64,000 bases of DNA from an uncultured Lachnospiraceae bacterium. Its GTDB lineage: Bacteria > Bacillota > Clostridia > Lachnospirales > Lachnospiraceae. Every line of letters begins with the position of its first letter. Positions within the stretch are counted from its first letter, which is position 1. The notes beneath the pieces are model-generated. The model was not told the origin of the DNA. It made no database searches and worked only from the letters and a program-made list of their open reading frames with translations. The position numbers and the translations under genes are program-made. This document shows, one piece after another, positions 9,079 to 18,212 of the stretch. The stretch lies in assembly GCA_947586255.1 (NCBI GenBank), contig CANPXP010000001.1:1-64000 (forward strand), in the 5' to 3' direction.

Positions 9079-9762
9079 ATGTATCGGGTTGAGGATAAAT
9101 ATTGCTGCGGGGAGGCCGGGCTGCGGGCCCTGCAGAGCAGAGTGGACGCGGCGCTGCGTCCGGACGCCAACGAGAGCGGCGCGGACGGTTACAGCGTGGT
9201 CAGTCTGTACTTTGACGATCTGGCGGACACCTGTTATCAGGATACGCTGGACGGGAACGAAACGCGTGACAAATTCAGGATTAGGATATATAATAATTCT
9301 TTAGATGAAATCCGGCTGGAGGTCAAGAGGAAGAGAGATTCCAGAATCTATAAGAAATCTCGGCGCATCGATAGGGGAGAGATGGAGCTGCTTCTGAACG
9401 GGCAGTGCATCCCGGATGAAATGTCGGAGCGCGATCCGGCGACGCTGTTTAACCTTGCAATCCGGACACGCGGACTGCGACCTAAGATTATCGTGGCATA
9501 TGAGCGCAAGGCGTATGTGTATGGGCCGGGAAATACGAGAATCACGTTTGACAGACATGTCAGGGCCAGTGATCGCGTGGAGTATTTCGGACGGTCGGAT
9601 ATTGTGTATGATCCCCTGCGGGAGGATGACTGCGTGTTGGAAGTCAAGTATGACGAGTTTATGCCGGATTTTCTGCGGCAGCTGCTGGAGCTGGGAAATA
9701 TGCAGCAGGCGGTTTTCTCCAAGTATCAGCTGTGCAGAGAACTGTATCTGGATAAGGGATAG
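9079..9762 (+). CDS. VTC domain protein (polyphosphate polymerase-like)
   Basis: A 227-residue VTC-fold protein. The N terminus (VEDKYCCG) and later beta strands carry the alternating basic and acidic residues of the triphosphate tunnel, for example KFRIRIYN, LEVKRKRDSRIYKK, YERKAYV and VLEVKYDEFMP. Yeast Vtc4 uses this fold to make polyphosphate. Bacterial members usually sit beside DUF4956 membrane proteins, and that is the next gene here. ATG 9079 has a GAGGAGACG site; the tracked start at 9007 overlaps the CBS gene. It is embedded in a glycan operon, so polyphosphate or a phosphate-rich surface product is a possibility, not a demonstration. Confidence 0.85.
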   Translation: MYRVEDKYCCGEAGLRALQSRVDAALRPDANESGADGYSVVSLYFDDLADTCYQDTLDGNETRDKFRIRIYNNSLDEIRLEVKRKRDSRIYKKSRRIDRGEMELLLNGQCIPDEMSERDPATLFNLAIRTRGLRPKIIVAYERKAYVYGPGNTRITFDRHVRASDRVEYFGRSDIVYDPLREDDCVLEVKYDEFMPDFLRQLLELGNMQQAVFSKYQLCRELYLDKG

Positions 9763-9826
9763 CCTCTGGAGGGAGCCCGGTTTTCGCGGATCGGAGGCAA
9801 TATTACGGAAGAAAGGATAGGAGAAG

Positions 9827-10507
9827 ATGTCATTTAGGGATATTATTAAGAACAGTGTGTATGAGAGTCTGGGAGGCGGCACCAATCTGACGGCGTCCAA
9901 TATAGTGCTGATCATTGCGATCGCCTGTCTGATCGGCGTCTACATTTTTATGGTGTACAAGCTGACAAGCAAATCCGCCTTTTACTCCAGAGACCTGAAT
10001 GTGACGATGGCGGGACTTCCGCTGGTGATAGCGGCTATCATGGTGGCGATGCAGTCCAATCTGCTTGTCTCCCTGGGTATGGTGGGCGCGCTGTCTATCG
10101 TCAGATTCCGTAACGCGGTCAAGAATCCGTTGGATCTGCTGTATATATTCTGGTCGGTCAGCGCCGGAATCATCGTCGGCGTCGGGCTTTATGTGCTGGC
10201 GTTTGTCCTGTGCATCATCATGACGATCCTGCTCCTCGTACTGGAGATGGTTCCCAATGCCAAGGCGCCGGATCTGTTGGTGCTGCGCGGTCCGGAGACA
10301 GAAATGGATTATGAGAAGCTGGAGTCCGTGCTGAAATCAGCCGGCAGATATCACAGAGAAAAATCGAGAACGATCAAAAACGGAGAGACGGAGTTGATCA
10401 TTGAAGTGAGACCGTCCGACAAGGAGGCGCTTCTTGCGGGTCTGTCGGATGCGAAGATGTTCTCGCTGATCAACTGTATCTCTCATGACGGCGAGAGCCG
10501 GATATAG
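9827..10507 (+). CDS. DUF4956 membrane protein
   Basis: A 226-residue protein with about four predicted membrane helices (residues about 25-43, 60-80, 100-120 and 125-145). The conserved segment SLGMVGALSIVRFRNAVKNP is characteristic of DUF4956. A cytoplasmic C-terminal ferredoxin-like region of about 80 residues follows. It is preceded by a strong AGGATAGGAGA ribosome site. Members of this family are repeatedly found next to VTC-domain proteins, as here (64 bases downstream), so the two probably form a membrane-associated unit. The molecular function of the family is not known to me. Confidence 0.85.
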   Translation: MSFRDIIKNSVYESLGGGTNLTASNIVLIIAIACLIGVYIFMVYKLTSKSAFYSRDLNVTMAGLPLVIAAIMVAMQSNLLVSLGMVGALSIVRFRNAVKNPLDLLYIFWSVSAGIIVGVGLYVLAFVLCIIMTILLLVLEMVPNAKAPDLLVLRGPETEMDYEKLESVLKSAGRYHREKSRTIKNGETELIIEVRPSDKEALLAGLSDAKMFSLINCISHDGESRI

Positions 10508-10539
10508 CCGTAACAGTTCGTGCAAAGCGGAGCCGCAGT

Positions 10540-11298
10540 ATGTGGAGAGTATCGTTGTTGGTGACAACCTATAATGTGCGGGGCTGCCTTCCGGCCACGC
10601 TGACCGGTATCGAGAGTCAGAACTACGCGGATGTGGAGGTAGTGATTGTGGACGGCGCTTCCACGGACGGAACGGTGGATATGATCCGGGAATTTGCCGC
10701 GCGGCATGACGGCGCGGAGTCGGACAATATCGTCGTCCGCTGGGTTTCCGAGCCGGACGGCGGACTGTATGACGCGATGAATAAGGCGTGGCGTATGTGT
10801 ACCGGCGATGTCGTGGCGGTGTGCAATGACAGACTGTGCGGGCCGGATGCGGTCACGAAGCTGGTTCGGGCGATCGAGCAAGGCGGGCCGGGGTGCGTAG
10901 GCGCACACGCGGATCTGGTCTATATGGACGGCGAGCGTGTCGTCAGAACTTGGCATATGGGAGAGGGAAAACTTGCACAGGGCTGGATGCCGGGGCATCC
11001 AACCCTTTTTCTGAAACGCGAGGTGTATGAGCGGTACGGCTGCTATGACACCGGTTACCGCTGCGCGGCGGATTACGAATTTATGGTCCGCTTTCTTAAG
11101 GATGAGAATAATCGGCTGGCTTATGTGCCGGAGGTGCTGGTCGCTATGTACTATGGCGGAACAAGCAACGCCGGCCTTCGCAATTATCTGGTTTCTTTTG
11201 CGGAGGGGTACAGGGCGCTTCGTACAAACGGAATCTCGCACCCACTCACGGTTACGGTGAGGAGAACTCTGCGCGTCCTGCGGCAGTTTCGAGAGTGA
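10540..11298 (+). CDS. GT2 family glycosyltransferase (WcaE-like)
   Basis: A 252-residue GT-A enzyme. The donor-binding motif is VDGASTDGT, and the segment VSEPDGGLYDAMNKAW is the signature of the colanic-acid WcaE and PGL-like branch. The usual DxD region reads VAVCNDR, a departure from the common NSGD of this branch. A late YRCAADYEFMVRF segment carries the acceptor-side acidic residue. It follows the DUF4956 gene by 32 bases with a CGGAG site and should be cotranscribed with it. It probably adds a sugar to the lipid-linked repeat unit. Confidence 0.85.
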   Translation: MWRVSLLVTTYNVRGCLPATLTGIESQNYADVEVVIVDGASTDGTVDMIREFAARHDGAESDNIVVRWVSEPDGGLYDAMNKAWRMCTGDVVAVCNDRLCGPDAVTKLVRAIEQGGPGCVGAHADLVYMDGERVVRTWHMGEGKLAQGWMPGHPTLFLKREVYERYGCYDTGYRCAADYEFMVRFLKDENNRLAYVPEVLVAMYYGGTSNAGLRNYLVSFAEGYRALRTNGISHPLTVTVRRTLRVLRQFRE

Positions 11299-11342
11299 GA
11301 GGGATTTGGTTGCCGACTGTGGCAGTTTGAGGAGACAAGGAT

Positions 11343-13598
11343 ATGAAACTGGGAAAATATCTGTATCCGGCAGTGAATGCCGTGATCCGTGTGATGCTGT
11401 TTGCGATTGTGGCTGGCATTTGCCTGCAGAGCATGTTCAGTACGAGTTTTATCGGATATGTGGTCGGAGAGGACGGGCAGAAGCAGGAGAAGACGCTGAA
11501 TATTGCGGATCAACCCTGGAAGCATCTGCTCGCGCTGGCTATTTTCGTCGGTGTGTGCGTTTTGGCATACAGAATTTTCAGGCGATTTGCGGGGAAAGGG
11601 ATTCCAAGGGAGCGGGTGTTTCGGCTGCTGGCCGCCGTGACCTTTGGCCTGGGGATAGTCTGGGTATTGATTACGCAGTTGGAACCCGGTTCCGATCCGA
11701 TGAAGATTTATCAGGTGGCCATGCAGTGGCGGTGGCATGACTTCTCAGCTTATGCGGAGGGCGGCTATATGTTTCGCTATCCGTTTCAGGCAGGGATTGT
11801 CCTGTTCTACTATCTTTGGTCCTTTGTGTTTGGTGTCGGCAATTATGTGGGCGTGCAGTTCGTCAATGTGTGTGCGCTGACGGTAATTTATCTGCTCTTG
11901 GCGAAGCTGACGGCTCTGTTCTGGAGCGAGGACAAAACTGTGCCGGTTCTTGCGTATGCGGCGCTGATTTTGTGGCCTCCGCTCGCTTTCTTTGTCACAT
12001 ATCTGTACGGAATCCTGCCGGGAATGGCGCTGTCGCTGACGGCGGTGTACTGTGCGGCGCGCTATCTCGGCACGGGAAAATACCGCTATATCCTGCCGGC
12101 GGTGCTGTGTATGAGCGTCGCGACGGTTCTCAAGATGAACTGTCTGATTTATCTGATTGCGATCTCATGTTTTCTGCTCTATGACGCGGCGGCTGCCCTG
12201 CTGTCAGGAAAGAAAGAGCAGCTCAGGCGCGCCGCAGTGTCTACGGTATTCGTTCTGCTCCTGGTTCTGGGCACTGCGGCCAGCAACCGCATGTGTGAGA
12301 AATATGTGGAGCGGCTGTCGGGCTATCCCACGCCGGACGGTGAGACGATGCTCTCATGGGTGGTTATGGGGCTTTCGGAGGCTCCTTTCGGGCCCGGCAG
12401 CTATAACGGTTATATCGGGGATATCTTTATCAGATATGAGTATGATACGGAGAAAATCAATGCTGCCGCGAAGGCCGATATCGGGAAGATTGTCCGGCGT
12501 ATGTCGGAGAATTTCCTCGGGGACGGTTATTGCTTTTTCGCGCGCAAGAACGCGTTTCAGTGGAACGATCCTACGTTCATCTGCCTGGAGTGTACCCGGG
12601 GCAGAGGATCGCAGATCGACGTGCCGGACGGCGTGCAAAGTCTGATAGACGGCAGCGGAAGCGTGAAATTTTATCTGGTCATGAACTATGCGCAGACGCT
12701 GATTCTCTTCGGCGTGCTGTTCTATCTGGTTCTGAACCGGAAGAGTAAAAATATCGGGGAACTGATGGGGGCTGTGATCTTTCTGGGCGGTTATCTGTTC
12801 CATTTCGTGTGGGAGTCGGGGGCGTCGTATACGCTGCCCTACTTTGTGATTATTCTGCCGTATGCGGTCAAGGGGTATGCCGATCTGGTGCGCGGTATAG
12901 ACGGGACGCTCGCGGCGGTGCGGCAAAGCGAATCCAAACGGCAGGTTATTGCCGGTATATTCCGCAGATTATGCGGACCGGCTGCGGCTGTTCTGGTGTT
13001 CGCGATCTTGGTCGGTCTGTGCAGTGACAGAAATCTGTTTCGCGATTCCATCGCCTTGGACGACGGGGAGGATGCGGCGCAGCAGTTCTATCACAGAGGC
13101 GAGGATAAGGCGGGGCCGTCCCTGGTTGAGACGCTTGCGTCGTTCGGCGGCGGCTATGGATACCTTGTTCCCAAGCTGGATCAGGAAGCAGCGCTGTCTG
13201 AGTCGGATGGCGGCGTGACACTAGCTCCTGTGCCGGCGCAGACGGCGGATCGGGCACAGACACGGCAGCCGCACGTTCTGTCCGATATTGAAGATATTGA
13301 GCATATGGTGGCTGTCCGGCAGGGAGAAGACGGGGCGACGATACGTTTTCGCAGCAATGAGCAGGTGCTTGCGGCAGATTTGGAGCAGGAGACGCCGCGG
13401 CTTGTGAGCTATCTGGACGACGGCAACAATATGTTCTACGAGTCGTCGGAGCTGTCCTGGGAGTGGGATATCAGCGCGGCAGACGGGGGCGGCTTCTATA
13501 TCACGCTGGGAGAGCGGGCGCTTACCTGCAGAGGCGGCGTGGTTGCGCTGGAAGAGTTGACGCGGGGAGACGAGCAGATCTGGCTTCTGCGGCAGTGA
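11343..13598 (+). CDS. Large polytopic membrane protein, GT-C-like, with C-terminal beta domain
   Basis: A 751-residue protein with about ten or more hydrophobic helices in residues 10-560. A region after the second or third helix (EPGSDPMKIYQVAMQWR) has the acidic loop position expected of GT-C (GT39/ArnT-like) enzymes. These use polyprenyl-phosphate sugars outside the membrane. After the last helix there are about 190 hydrophilic residues. The final 100 (GNNMFYESSELSWEWD to EQIWLLRQ) look like one RICIN-type beta-trefoil, to judge from the regular W and QxW spacing. That would give it an external lectin-like domain. The start has a GAGGAGACAAGG site. It closes the first operon and ends inside a perfect inverted repeat shared with the convergent gene. 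Confidence 0.62.
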   Translation: MKLGKYLYPAVNAVIRVMLFAIVAGICLQSMFSTSFIGYVVGEDGQKQEKTLNIADQPWKHLLALAIFVGVCVLAYRIFRRFAGKGIPRERVFRLLAAVTFGLGIVWVLITQLEPGSDPMKIYQVAMQWRWHDFSAYAEGGYMFRYPFQAGIVLFYYLWSFVFGVGNYVGVQFVNVCALTVIYLLLAKLTALFWSEDKTVPVLAYAALILWPPLAFFVTYLYGILPGMALSLTAVYCAARYLGTGKYRYILPAVLCMSVATVLKMNCLIYLIAISCFLLYDAAAALLSGKKEQLRRAAVSTVFVLLLVLGTAASNRMCEKYVERLSGYPTPDGETMLSWVVMGLSEAPFGPGSYNGYIGDIFIRYEYDTEKINAAAKADIGKIVRRMSENFLGDGYCFFARKNAFQWNDPTFICLECTRGRGSQIDVPDGVQSLIDGSGSVKFYLVMNYAQTLILFGVLFYLVLNRKSKNIGELMGAVIFLGGYLFHFVWESGASYTLPYFVIILPYAVKGYADLVRGIDGTLAAVRQSESKRQVIAGIFRRLCGPAAAVLVFAILVGLCSDRNLFRDSIALDDGEDAAQQFYHRGEDKAGPSLVETLASFGGGYGYLVPKLDQEAALSESDGGVTLAPVPAQTADRAQTRQPHVLSDIEDIEHMVAVRQGEDGATIRFRSNEQVLAADLEQETPRLVSYLDDGNNMFYESSELSWEWDISAADGGGFYITLGERALTCRGGVVALEELTRGDEQIWLLRQ

Positions 13599-13613
13599 TC
13601 AGTGCCGCAGAAG
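13584..13613. terminator. Perfect 11-bp inverted repeat spanning the convergent stop codons
   Basis: The arms CTTCTGCGGCA (13584-13594) and TGCCGCAGAAG (13603-13613) pair perfectly around an eight-base centre that is itself nearly palindromic (gTGATCAg). The stop codon of the plus-strand gene (13596-13598) and the stop of the minus-strand gene (13599-13601) both lie in the loop. Each arm encodes the last residues of one protein (LLRQ and LLRH). There is no T-run on either side, so classical intrinsic termination is uncertain. A bidirectional 3'-end stabilising hairpin or transcription barrier is the natural reading. Confidence 0.6.
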
Positions 13614-14618
13614 AAGACGAAACAGTCCATACAGTCCGTGACGGACGCACAGAGTGTAGAGACGGTTGTGCGTTCCGGTGATGGCGTTTATGGGAACGGA
13701 TCGAAATGCTCGGCGGATTTTTTCGTCGCGGCATTCGTCTGCGAAATATTGACGGAAATCTTCACCGTTCTGCGCCATTTTCCGAAAGACTGCTTCATAG
13801 GCCAGAAGACTCTGGTACACGCAGAAATAGTTGAGCTGTTCGGCCATATAGGGATATCTGGCTGTGTCTATAACCTGCCACAGTGTGTCGAACACTTTGC
13901 GGTTCTGCGGCAGGCGGCTGAGCGGCGCACTGCGGCGGCTCAGCGAGGACGCGTTGCTGCGGTAGTAATAGAGGGGTTCGTCCAGAAAGTACATGGAGGA
14001 GGCTTCCAGCATACAGCTGTAGGATGCGAGGGCGTCCTCTCCCATGACGACGTCGGTGGGAACATGGAACAGATGCCGATCCAGCAGCTCGCGGCGGAAC
14101 AGCTTGTTCCACAGATTGGGCGCGATGCCGTATCTGTAGTAAGTGCCGGAGTAGATCATACGCGGATAGACCTCTTTTTCCAGCCGCTGTTTATCGTAGA
14201 AGCCGGCCGGAAAATCGCTGCGGACGACCTCTTCACGGCTTGCCATGACAGCGGTGTGGCTGCAGATCACAACGTCGGCGCCGGTGTCGTAGACCGCCTG
14301 ACACATCAGACGGTACATGCCCGGGGCGATCCAGTCGTCGCTGTCAGCGAATGCGATGTATCTGCCGCGGCTTGCGCGCAGGCCGTGCTGTCTTGCGGAA
14401 GTATGTCCGCCGTTGGGCTGGTGTAGACTGAGCACACGGGATGAGGCGGCCGCGTAGCGGTCACAGATGACGCCGCTTTGATCCGTGGATCCGTCGTCCA
14501 CCAGAATGATCTCGTAATCGGTGAAATCCTGTGCCAGGAGACTGTCAACGCATTCGCACAAAAAATTTTCGGCATTGTAAACGGGAACAATCACACTCAA
14601 AAACGGTTCTGTATTCAT
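13599..14618 (-). CDS. GT2 family glycosyltransferase
   Basis: A 339-residue GT2 enzyme on the minus strand. The N terminus (LSVIVPVYNAENFLCECVDSLL), VDDGSTDQSG and FADSDDWI motifs are complete. The C-terminal 120 residues are helical and resemble capsular GT2 enzymes of the EpsJ/CpsI kind. The preferred start is ATG at 14618, with AAGGAG six bases before it; the tracked start is ten codons upstream. It is a monocistronic unit facing the first operon tail to tail and diverging from the GT8 gene. The intervening 170 bases carry a clear plus-strand promoter, but I could not find an equally clear minus-strand one. Confidence 0.87.
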   Translation of the reverse strand: MNTEPFLSVIVPVYNAENFLCECVDSLLAQDFTDYEIILVDDGSTDQSGVICDRYAAASSRVLSLHQPNGGHTSARQHGLRASRGRYIAFADSDDWIAPGMYRLMCQAVYDTGADVVICSHTAVMASREEVVRSDFPAGFYDKQRLEKEVYPRMIYSGTYYRYGIAPNLWNKLFRRELLDRHLFHVPTDVVMGEDALASYSCMLEASSMYFLDEPLYYYRSNASSLSRRSAPLSRLPQNRKVFDTLWQVIDTARYPYMAEQLNYFCVYQSLLAYEAVFRKMAQNGEDFRQYFADECRDEKIRRAFRSVPINAITGTHNRLYTLCVRHGLYGLFRLLLRH

Positions 14619-14713
14619 AGGCATCTCCTTCAGGCCGGGCGGTATCAAATCGCGCCGGACTTTTTTATTTTATCTTATTTTGCGTCAAAGCACAACAAGC
14701 GGTCGGACGCGCC

Positions 14714-14742
14714 TTGATTTTTTGGCGCTATCAAGGTAGAAT
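14714..14742 (+). promoter_or_regulatory. Sigma-A type promoter for the GT8 gene
   Basis: A TTGATT hexamer (14714-14719) and a TAGAAT hexamer (14737-14742) are separated by exactly 17 bases. Transcription would begin near 14749. That is too close to the tracked GTG start at 14754 and favours the TTG at 14790 as the real start. Confidence 0.65.
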
Positions 14743-14789
14743 GAAAGAGTGGCGTGGCGGTTTTGGCACGGAGAATAGAGGCATACGGT

Positions 14790-15731
14790 TTGGAACGCAT
14801 CGATATCGCATTTTGTTTTGATGAAAAAATAGCGCGGCAGGTTCAGGTTGCGGTGGCGTCGCTGCTGGATGCCTCCCGGGATTCGCATGTCCACTATCAC
14901 ATTCACTGCGTATGCACGGCGAGGGCCGCATATGTGGAGACGGACCTGCAGCGGATTATCGCGGCGGGAGATGAAGCGTCAGCGCTGACGATGCACCGGG
15001 TAGAAAATCAGTACCGCGACGCCTACAAGGTAAGAGGCATCTCCGCGGGAGCTTATCTCAGACTGATGCTTCACCGGATTTTGCCGGAGCTGGACCGGAT
15101 TATTTATGTGGATGTGGACGTGCTTTTTTGCAGGGATTTGCGCAGTCTGTGGGAAACTTCTCTGGACGGTTGTGTTCTGGGAGCCGTCAGGGCGGCGGTC
15201 AATTTGCGGGAGAAATGGGATTGGAACAGCAGAAGACCGTATTGGAGAAACCTGGAAGGCAGGCGCGGGCTATATATCAATTCCGGCGTGCTGCTTATGG
15301 ATCTGCGGCAGATTCGCGCAAGCGGCCTGGAGGAGCAGTGGAACATCTGGGCGAAGGAAGAACTGTATTATCAGGATCAGGATATCTTGAATCTCACGTG
15401 TATGGGACGGATCCGGTATCTGGCGCCCCGCTACAATATGTTTGCCTACATGGGAGAGACGGGCTATGCAGAGATGGCTGCGGAAGGGATCTATACCGCG
15501 GAGGAAGTCAGGGAGGCGAAGACATCTCCGGTGATTGTTCATTACGCGGGCGAGAAGCCTTGGAGACAGTACGATATACCGTGCGGCAGTCTCTGGTGGG
15601 ACTATGTGAACGGCAGGCCGGATCTGGCGGGCCTTTTCAATGAGAAAAAAGCGCGCCGGTACCACGGGCCGGGCATCTGGACGCGGATATGGCGCAGGCT
15701 GAACCGGCTGGCAGGCAGGGAGATCTGTTAA
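14790..15731 (+). CDS. GT8 family glycosyltransferase
   Basis: A 313-residue family 8 glycosyltransferase (LgtC/GspA-like; retaining, UDP-Glc or UDP-Gal donor). The N-terminal strand IDIAFCFDEK, the YLRLMLHRILPELDRIIYVDVDVLF segment with its DxD, and YINSGVLLMDLRQIR are diagnostic. The late metal-binding HYAGEKPW (HxxGxxKPW type) is present. The start at TTG 14790 is chosen because AGAGG lies eight bases upstream and the predicted transcription start is at about 14749; GTG 14754 is the alternative. It leads a plus-strand run into ugd and the epimerase. Confidence 0.85.
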   Translation: MERIDIAFCFDEKIARQVQVAVASLLDASRDSHVHYHIHCVCTARAAYVETDLQRIIAAGDEASALTMHRVENQYRDAYKVRGISAGAYLRLMLHRILPELDRIIYVDVDVLFCRDLRSLWETSLDGCVLGAVRAAVNLREKWDWNSRRPYWRNLEGRRGLYINSGVLLMDLRQIRASGLEEQWNIWAKEELYYQDQDILNLTCMGRIRYLAPRYNMFAYMGETGYAEMAAEGIYTAEEVREAKTSPVIVHYAGEKPWRQYDIPCGSLWWDYVNGRPDLAGLFNEKKARRYHGPGIWTRIWRRLNRLAGREIC

Positions 15732-15796
15732 ATTTGTTAAAATAGAGGCGGTGAGACATTGGGCTCACGCGATGAGAAAGGGATGGAGGACGAATC

Positions 15797-17107
15797 ATGA
15801 AGATAGCAGTTGCGGGGACGGGATATGTCGGGCTGGTAGCCGGCGTTTGTTTTGCGGAGAAGGGTCACGACGTCATCTGTGTGGATGTGGATGAACAGAA
15901 GGTAAAATTGATGGAATCGGGCGTTTCTCCAATCTATGAGGACGGGCTGGAGGAGCTGATGCGGAAGAACAATGCCACGGGCAGGCTGCATTACACGACC
16001 GATTATCGCAGCGCGTACAGGGACGCGGAGGCGATTTTTATCGGCGTGGGTACGCCGGAGCAGCCGGACGGATCCGCCAACCTGAGCTATATCGCCACAG
16101 TTTCCAGGCAGATCGCGGAGTCGGTTGAGCGGGACTGTCTGGTGGTCGTGAAATCTACCGTGCCGGTCGGGACGAACGACAAGGTGGAGCAGTTTATCAG
16201 AGACTTTCTGAAGCGGGATGTGAAAATAGAAGTCGCGTCCAACCCGGAATTCCTGGCGCAGGGATCGGCGGTGCATGACACGCTCCATGCTGCCAGAATC
16301 ATCATCGGCACAGAGAGTGAGAATGCGGAGAAAGTGCTCCGGAAGATCTATGAGCCGTTTGATCTGCCGATCGTGTCCGTCAACAGGCGCTCCGCGGAGA
16401 TGATCAAATATGCCTGCAACGATTTCCTCGCTCTGAAGATTTCCTATATGAACGATATCGCGAATCTGTGCGAACTGGTGGGCGCGGACATCGGCGCCGT
16501 CGCGGAGGGTATGAGCTATGACGCCCGCATCGGCGCGCGGTTTCTAAACGCCGGCGTGGGGTACGGCGGAAGCTGTTTCCCGAAGGACACGAAGGCGCTC
16601 AAATATCTGGCAAGACAGAACGGGTATACGCTGCGCACCGTGGAGGCGGCGGTGGCCGTGAACGAGGAGCAGAAGACGAAGCTGTTCCACAAGGCGAGCA
16701 ACCGCATGATCACTTTCCAGAACCTGAAGGTGGCGGTGCTGGGACTTGCCTTTAAGGCGGGCACGGACGATCTGCGGGAAGCGCCGTCTCTGGATAATGT
16801 ACAGCTTTTGCTGGAGAGCGGAGCGGATATCTGCGCCTATGATCCCGTTGCTGCGGATAACTTTAAGAAGCGATATCCCGAGGGGCCGTGCTGTAAGGGA
16901 ACGATACAGTATGTGGCTGATCCGGCGGAGGCGCTCCGTGACGCCAACATCTGTTTTATCTTTACGGAGTGGGCGGAGATCAAAGGCATCTCGCCGCAGA
17001 CTTTCAAGGAGCAAATGCAGATACCGCTCGTCTATGACGGCCGCAATCTCTACAATCCGGAGGCAATGCGCGAAGCGGGAATCGAGTATTACAGCATCGG
17101 CCGCTAG
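15797..17107 (+). CDS. ugd: UDP-glucose 6-dehydrogenase
   Basis: A 436-residue enzyme that oxidises UDP-glucose to UDP-glucuronate with two NAD+. It has the N-terminal NAD fold (IAVAGTGYVGLVAGVCFAEKGHDV), VKSTVPVGT, EFLAQGSAV and the catalytic cysteine in GYGGSCFPKD (about residue 260). A C-terminal UDP-binding domain contains VLGLAFKAGTDDLREAPS. A strong GGATGGAGG site precedes the ATG. The next gene is a UDP-glucuronate 4-epimerase, so the pair supplies UDP-GlcA and UDP-GalA for acidic glycan. TuaD and Ugd are family names for the same reaction. Confidence 0.95.
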   Translation: MKIAVAGTGYVGLVAGVCFAEKGHDVICVDVDEQKVKLMESGVSPIYEDGLEELMRKNNATGRLHYTTDYRSAYRDAEAIFIGVGTPEQPDGSANLSYIATVSRQIAESVERDCLVVVKSTVPVGTNDKVEQFIRDFLKRDVKIEVASNPEFLAQGSAVHDTLHAARIIIGTESENAEKVLRKIYEPFDLPIVSVNRRSAEMIKYACNDFLALKISYMNDIANLCELVGADIGAVAEGMSYDARIGARFLNAGVGYGGSCFPKDTKALKYLARQNGYTLRTVEAAVAVNEEQKTKLFHKASNRMITFQNLKVAVLGLAFKAGTDDLREAPSLDNVQLLLESGADICAYDPVAADNFKKRYPEGPCCKGTIQYVADPAEALRDANICFIFTEWAEIKGISPQTFKEQMQIPLVYDGRNLYNPEAMREAGIEYYSIGR

Positions 17108-17158
17108 AGCGCCGGCATATTCGTATCCGGCACGGTGTGCCGGGAAGCAGGAGGAGAC

Positions 17159-18154
17159 ATGAATCCACTGAGTGTTGACAAAACCTATCTCGTGACGGGC
17201 GGCGCCGGCTTTATCGGTTTCCATCTGTCGAAGAGCCTGTTGGAGCGGGGGGCGAAGGTCGTCGGCTTCGACAACCTGAACGGTTATTACGATGTGCGGC
17301 TCAAGGAAGACCGACTGGCGATCCTGAAGAAGTATGAGAATTATACGTTCGTCAAGGGCGATCTGAGCGACAGGGAGAGTGTATTCGGCCTGTTTCGGGA
17401 GTATGCGCCGCAGGTGGCGGTCAATCTCGGCGCGCAGGCGGGCGTGCGCTACAGCATAGACAACCCGGACGCGTACATGCAGTCCAACGTGATTGGCTTC
17501 TTTCATATTCTGGAGGCGTGCCGGCATTTTCCGGTGGAGCATCTCGTCTACGCGTCCTCCAGCTCCGTGTACGGCGGCAACGACAAGGTCCCTTTTTCCA
17601 CGCAGGACAAGGTGGACGAGCCGGTGAGTCTCTATGCCGCCACCAAGAAATCCAATGAACTGATGGCGCACGCCTACAGCAAGCTGTATCATATCCCGGT
17701 GACGGGGCTGCGCTTTTTCACCGTCTACGGTCCCTATGGAAGACCGGACATGGCTTATTACAAGTTTACGCAGAAAATCATGGCGGGCGAGCCCATCCAG
17801 ATTTACAACAACGGCGATATGTACAGGGATTTCACCTACATTGACGATATCGTGCGGGGCGTGGAAAATATCCTCTGTAATCCTCCCGCACAGAACGAAA
17901 AAGGGGTAAGCTATAAGCTGTACAATATCGGCAACAACAAACCCGAAAAGCTGATGGATTATATCGGGACGCTGGAGAAGTGTCTCGGCAAAAAGGCGGT
18001 TAAGGAGTATTTGCCGATGCAGCCGGGAGACGTGTATCAGACCTATGCGGACGTTACGGATCTGATGCGGGATTATCACTTTAAGCCGGATACGACGATC
18101 GAGGAGGGCCTCGCGAAATTCGTGGCATGGTATCGGGAATATTATCAGGTGTAA
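17159..18154 (+). CDS. UDP-glucuronate 4-epimerase
   Basis: A 331-residue extended short-chain dehydrogenase that interconverts UDP-GlcA and UDP-GalA. It has the NAD motif [12 protein letters not shown], the LGAQAGVRYSIDNPDAYMQ segment that marks the GlcA-epimerase branch, the YASSSSVYG serine and the catalytic SLYAATKKSNEL YxxxK. ATG 17159 is preceded by GGAGGAGA. It lies 51 bases after ugd, which makes its substrate. The product, UDP-galacturonate, would be a donor for one of the local GTs. A plain UDP-glucose 4-epimerase is less likely given the motif and its neighbour. Confidence 0.9.
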   Translation: MNPLSVDKTYLVTGGAGFIGFHLSKSLLERGAKVVGFDNLNGYYDVRLKEDRLAILKKYENYTFVKGDLSDRESVFGLFREYAPQVAVNLGAQAGVRYSIDNPDAYMQSNVIGFFHILEACRHFPVEHLVYASSSSVYGGNDKVPFSTQDKVDEPVSLYAATKKSNELMAHAYSKLYHIPVTGLRFFTVYGPYGRPDMAYYKFTQKIMAGEPIQIYNNGDMYRDFTYIDDIVRGVENILCNPPAQNEKGVSYKLYNIGNNKPEKLMDYIGTLEKCLGKKAVKEYLPMQPGDVYQTYADVTDLMRDYHFKPDTTIEEGLAKFVAWYREYYQV

Positions 18155-18212
18155 GGTCGGCGCCGGCAATATGTCTGACGATCAGGAGACAGAGAGGTAC
18201 GATGGAGTGAGT

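Noticed and set aside
16544-18169. A 541-codon minus-strand ORF opposite ugd and the epimerase
   Set aside because: It is a shadow of two canonical enzymes on the plus strand, with no family motif of its own.
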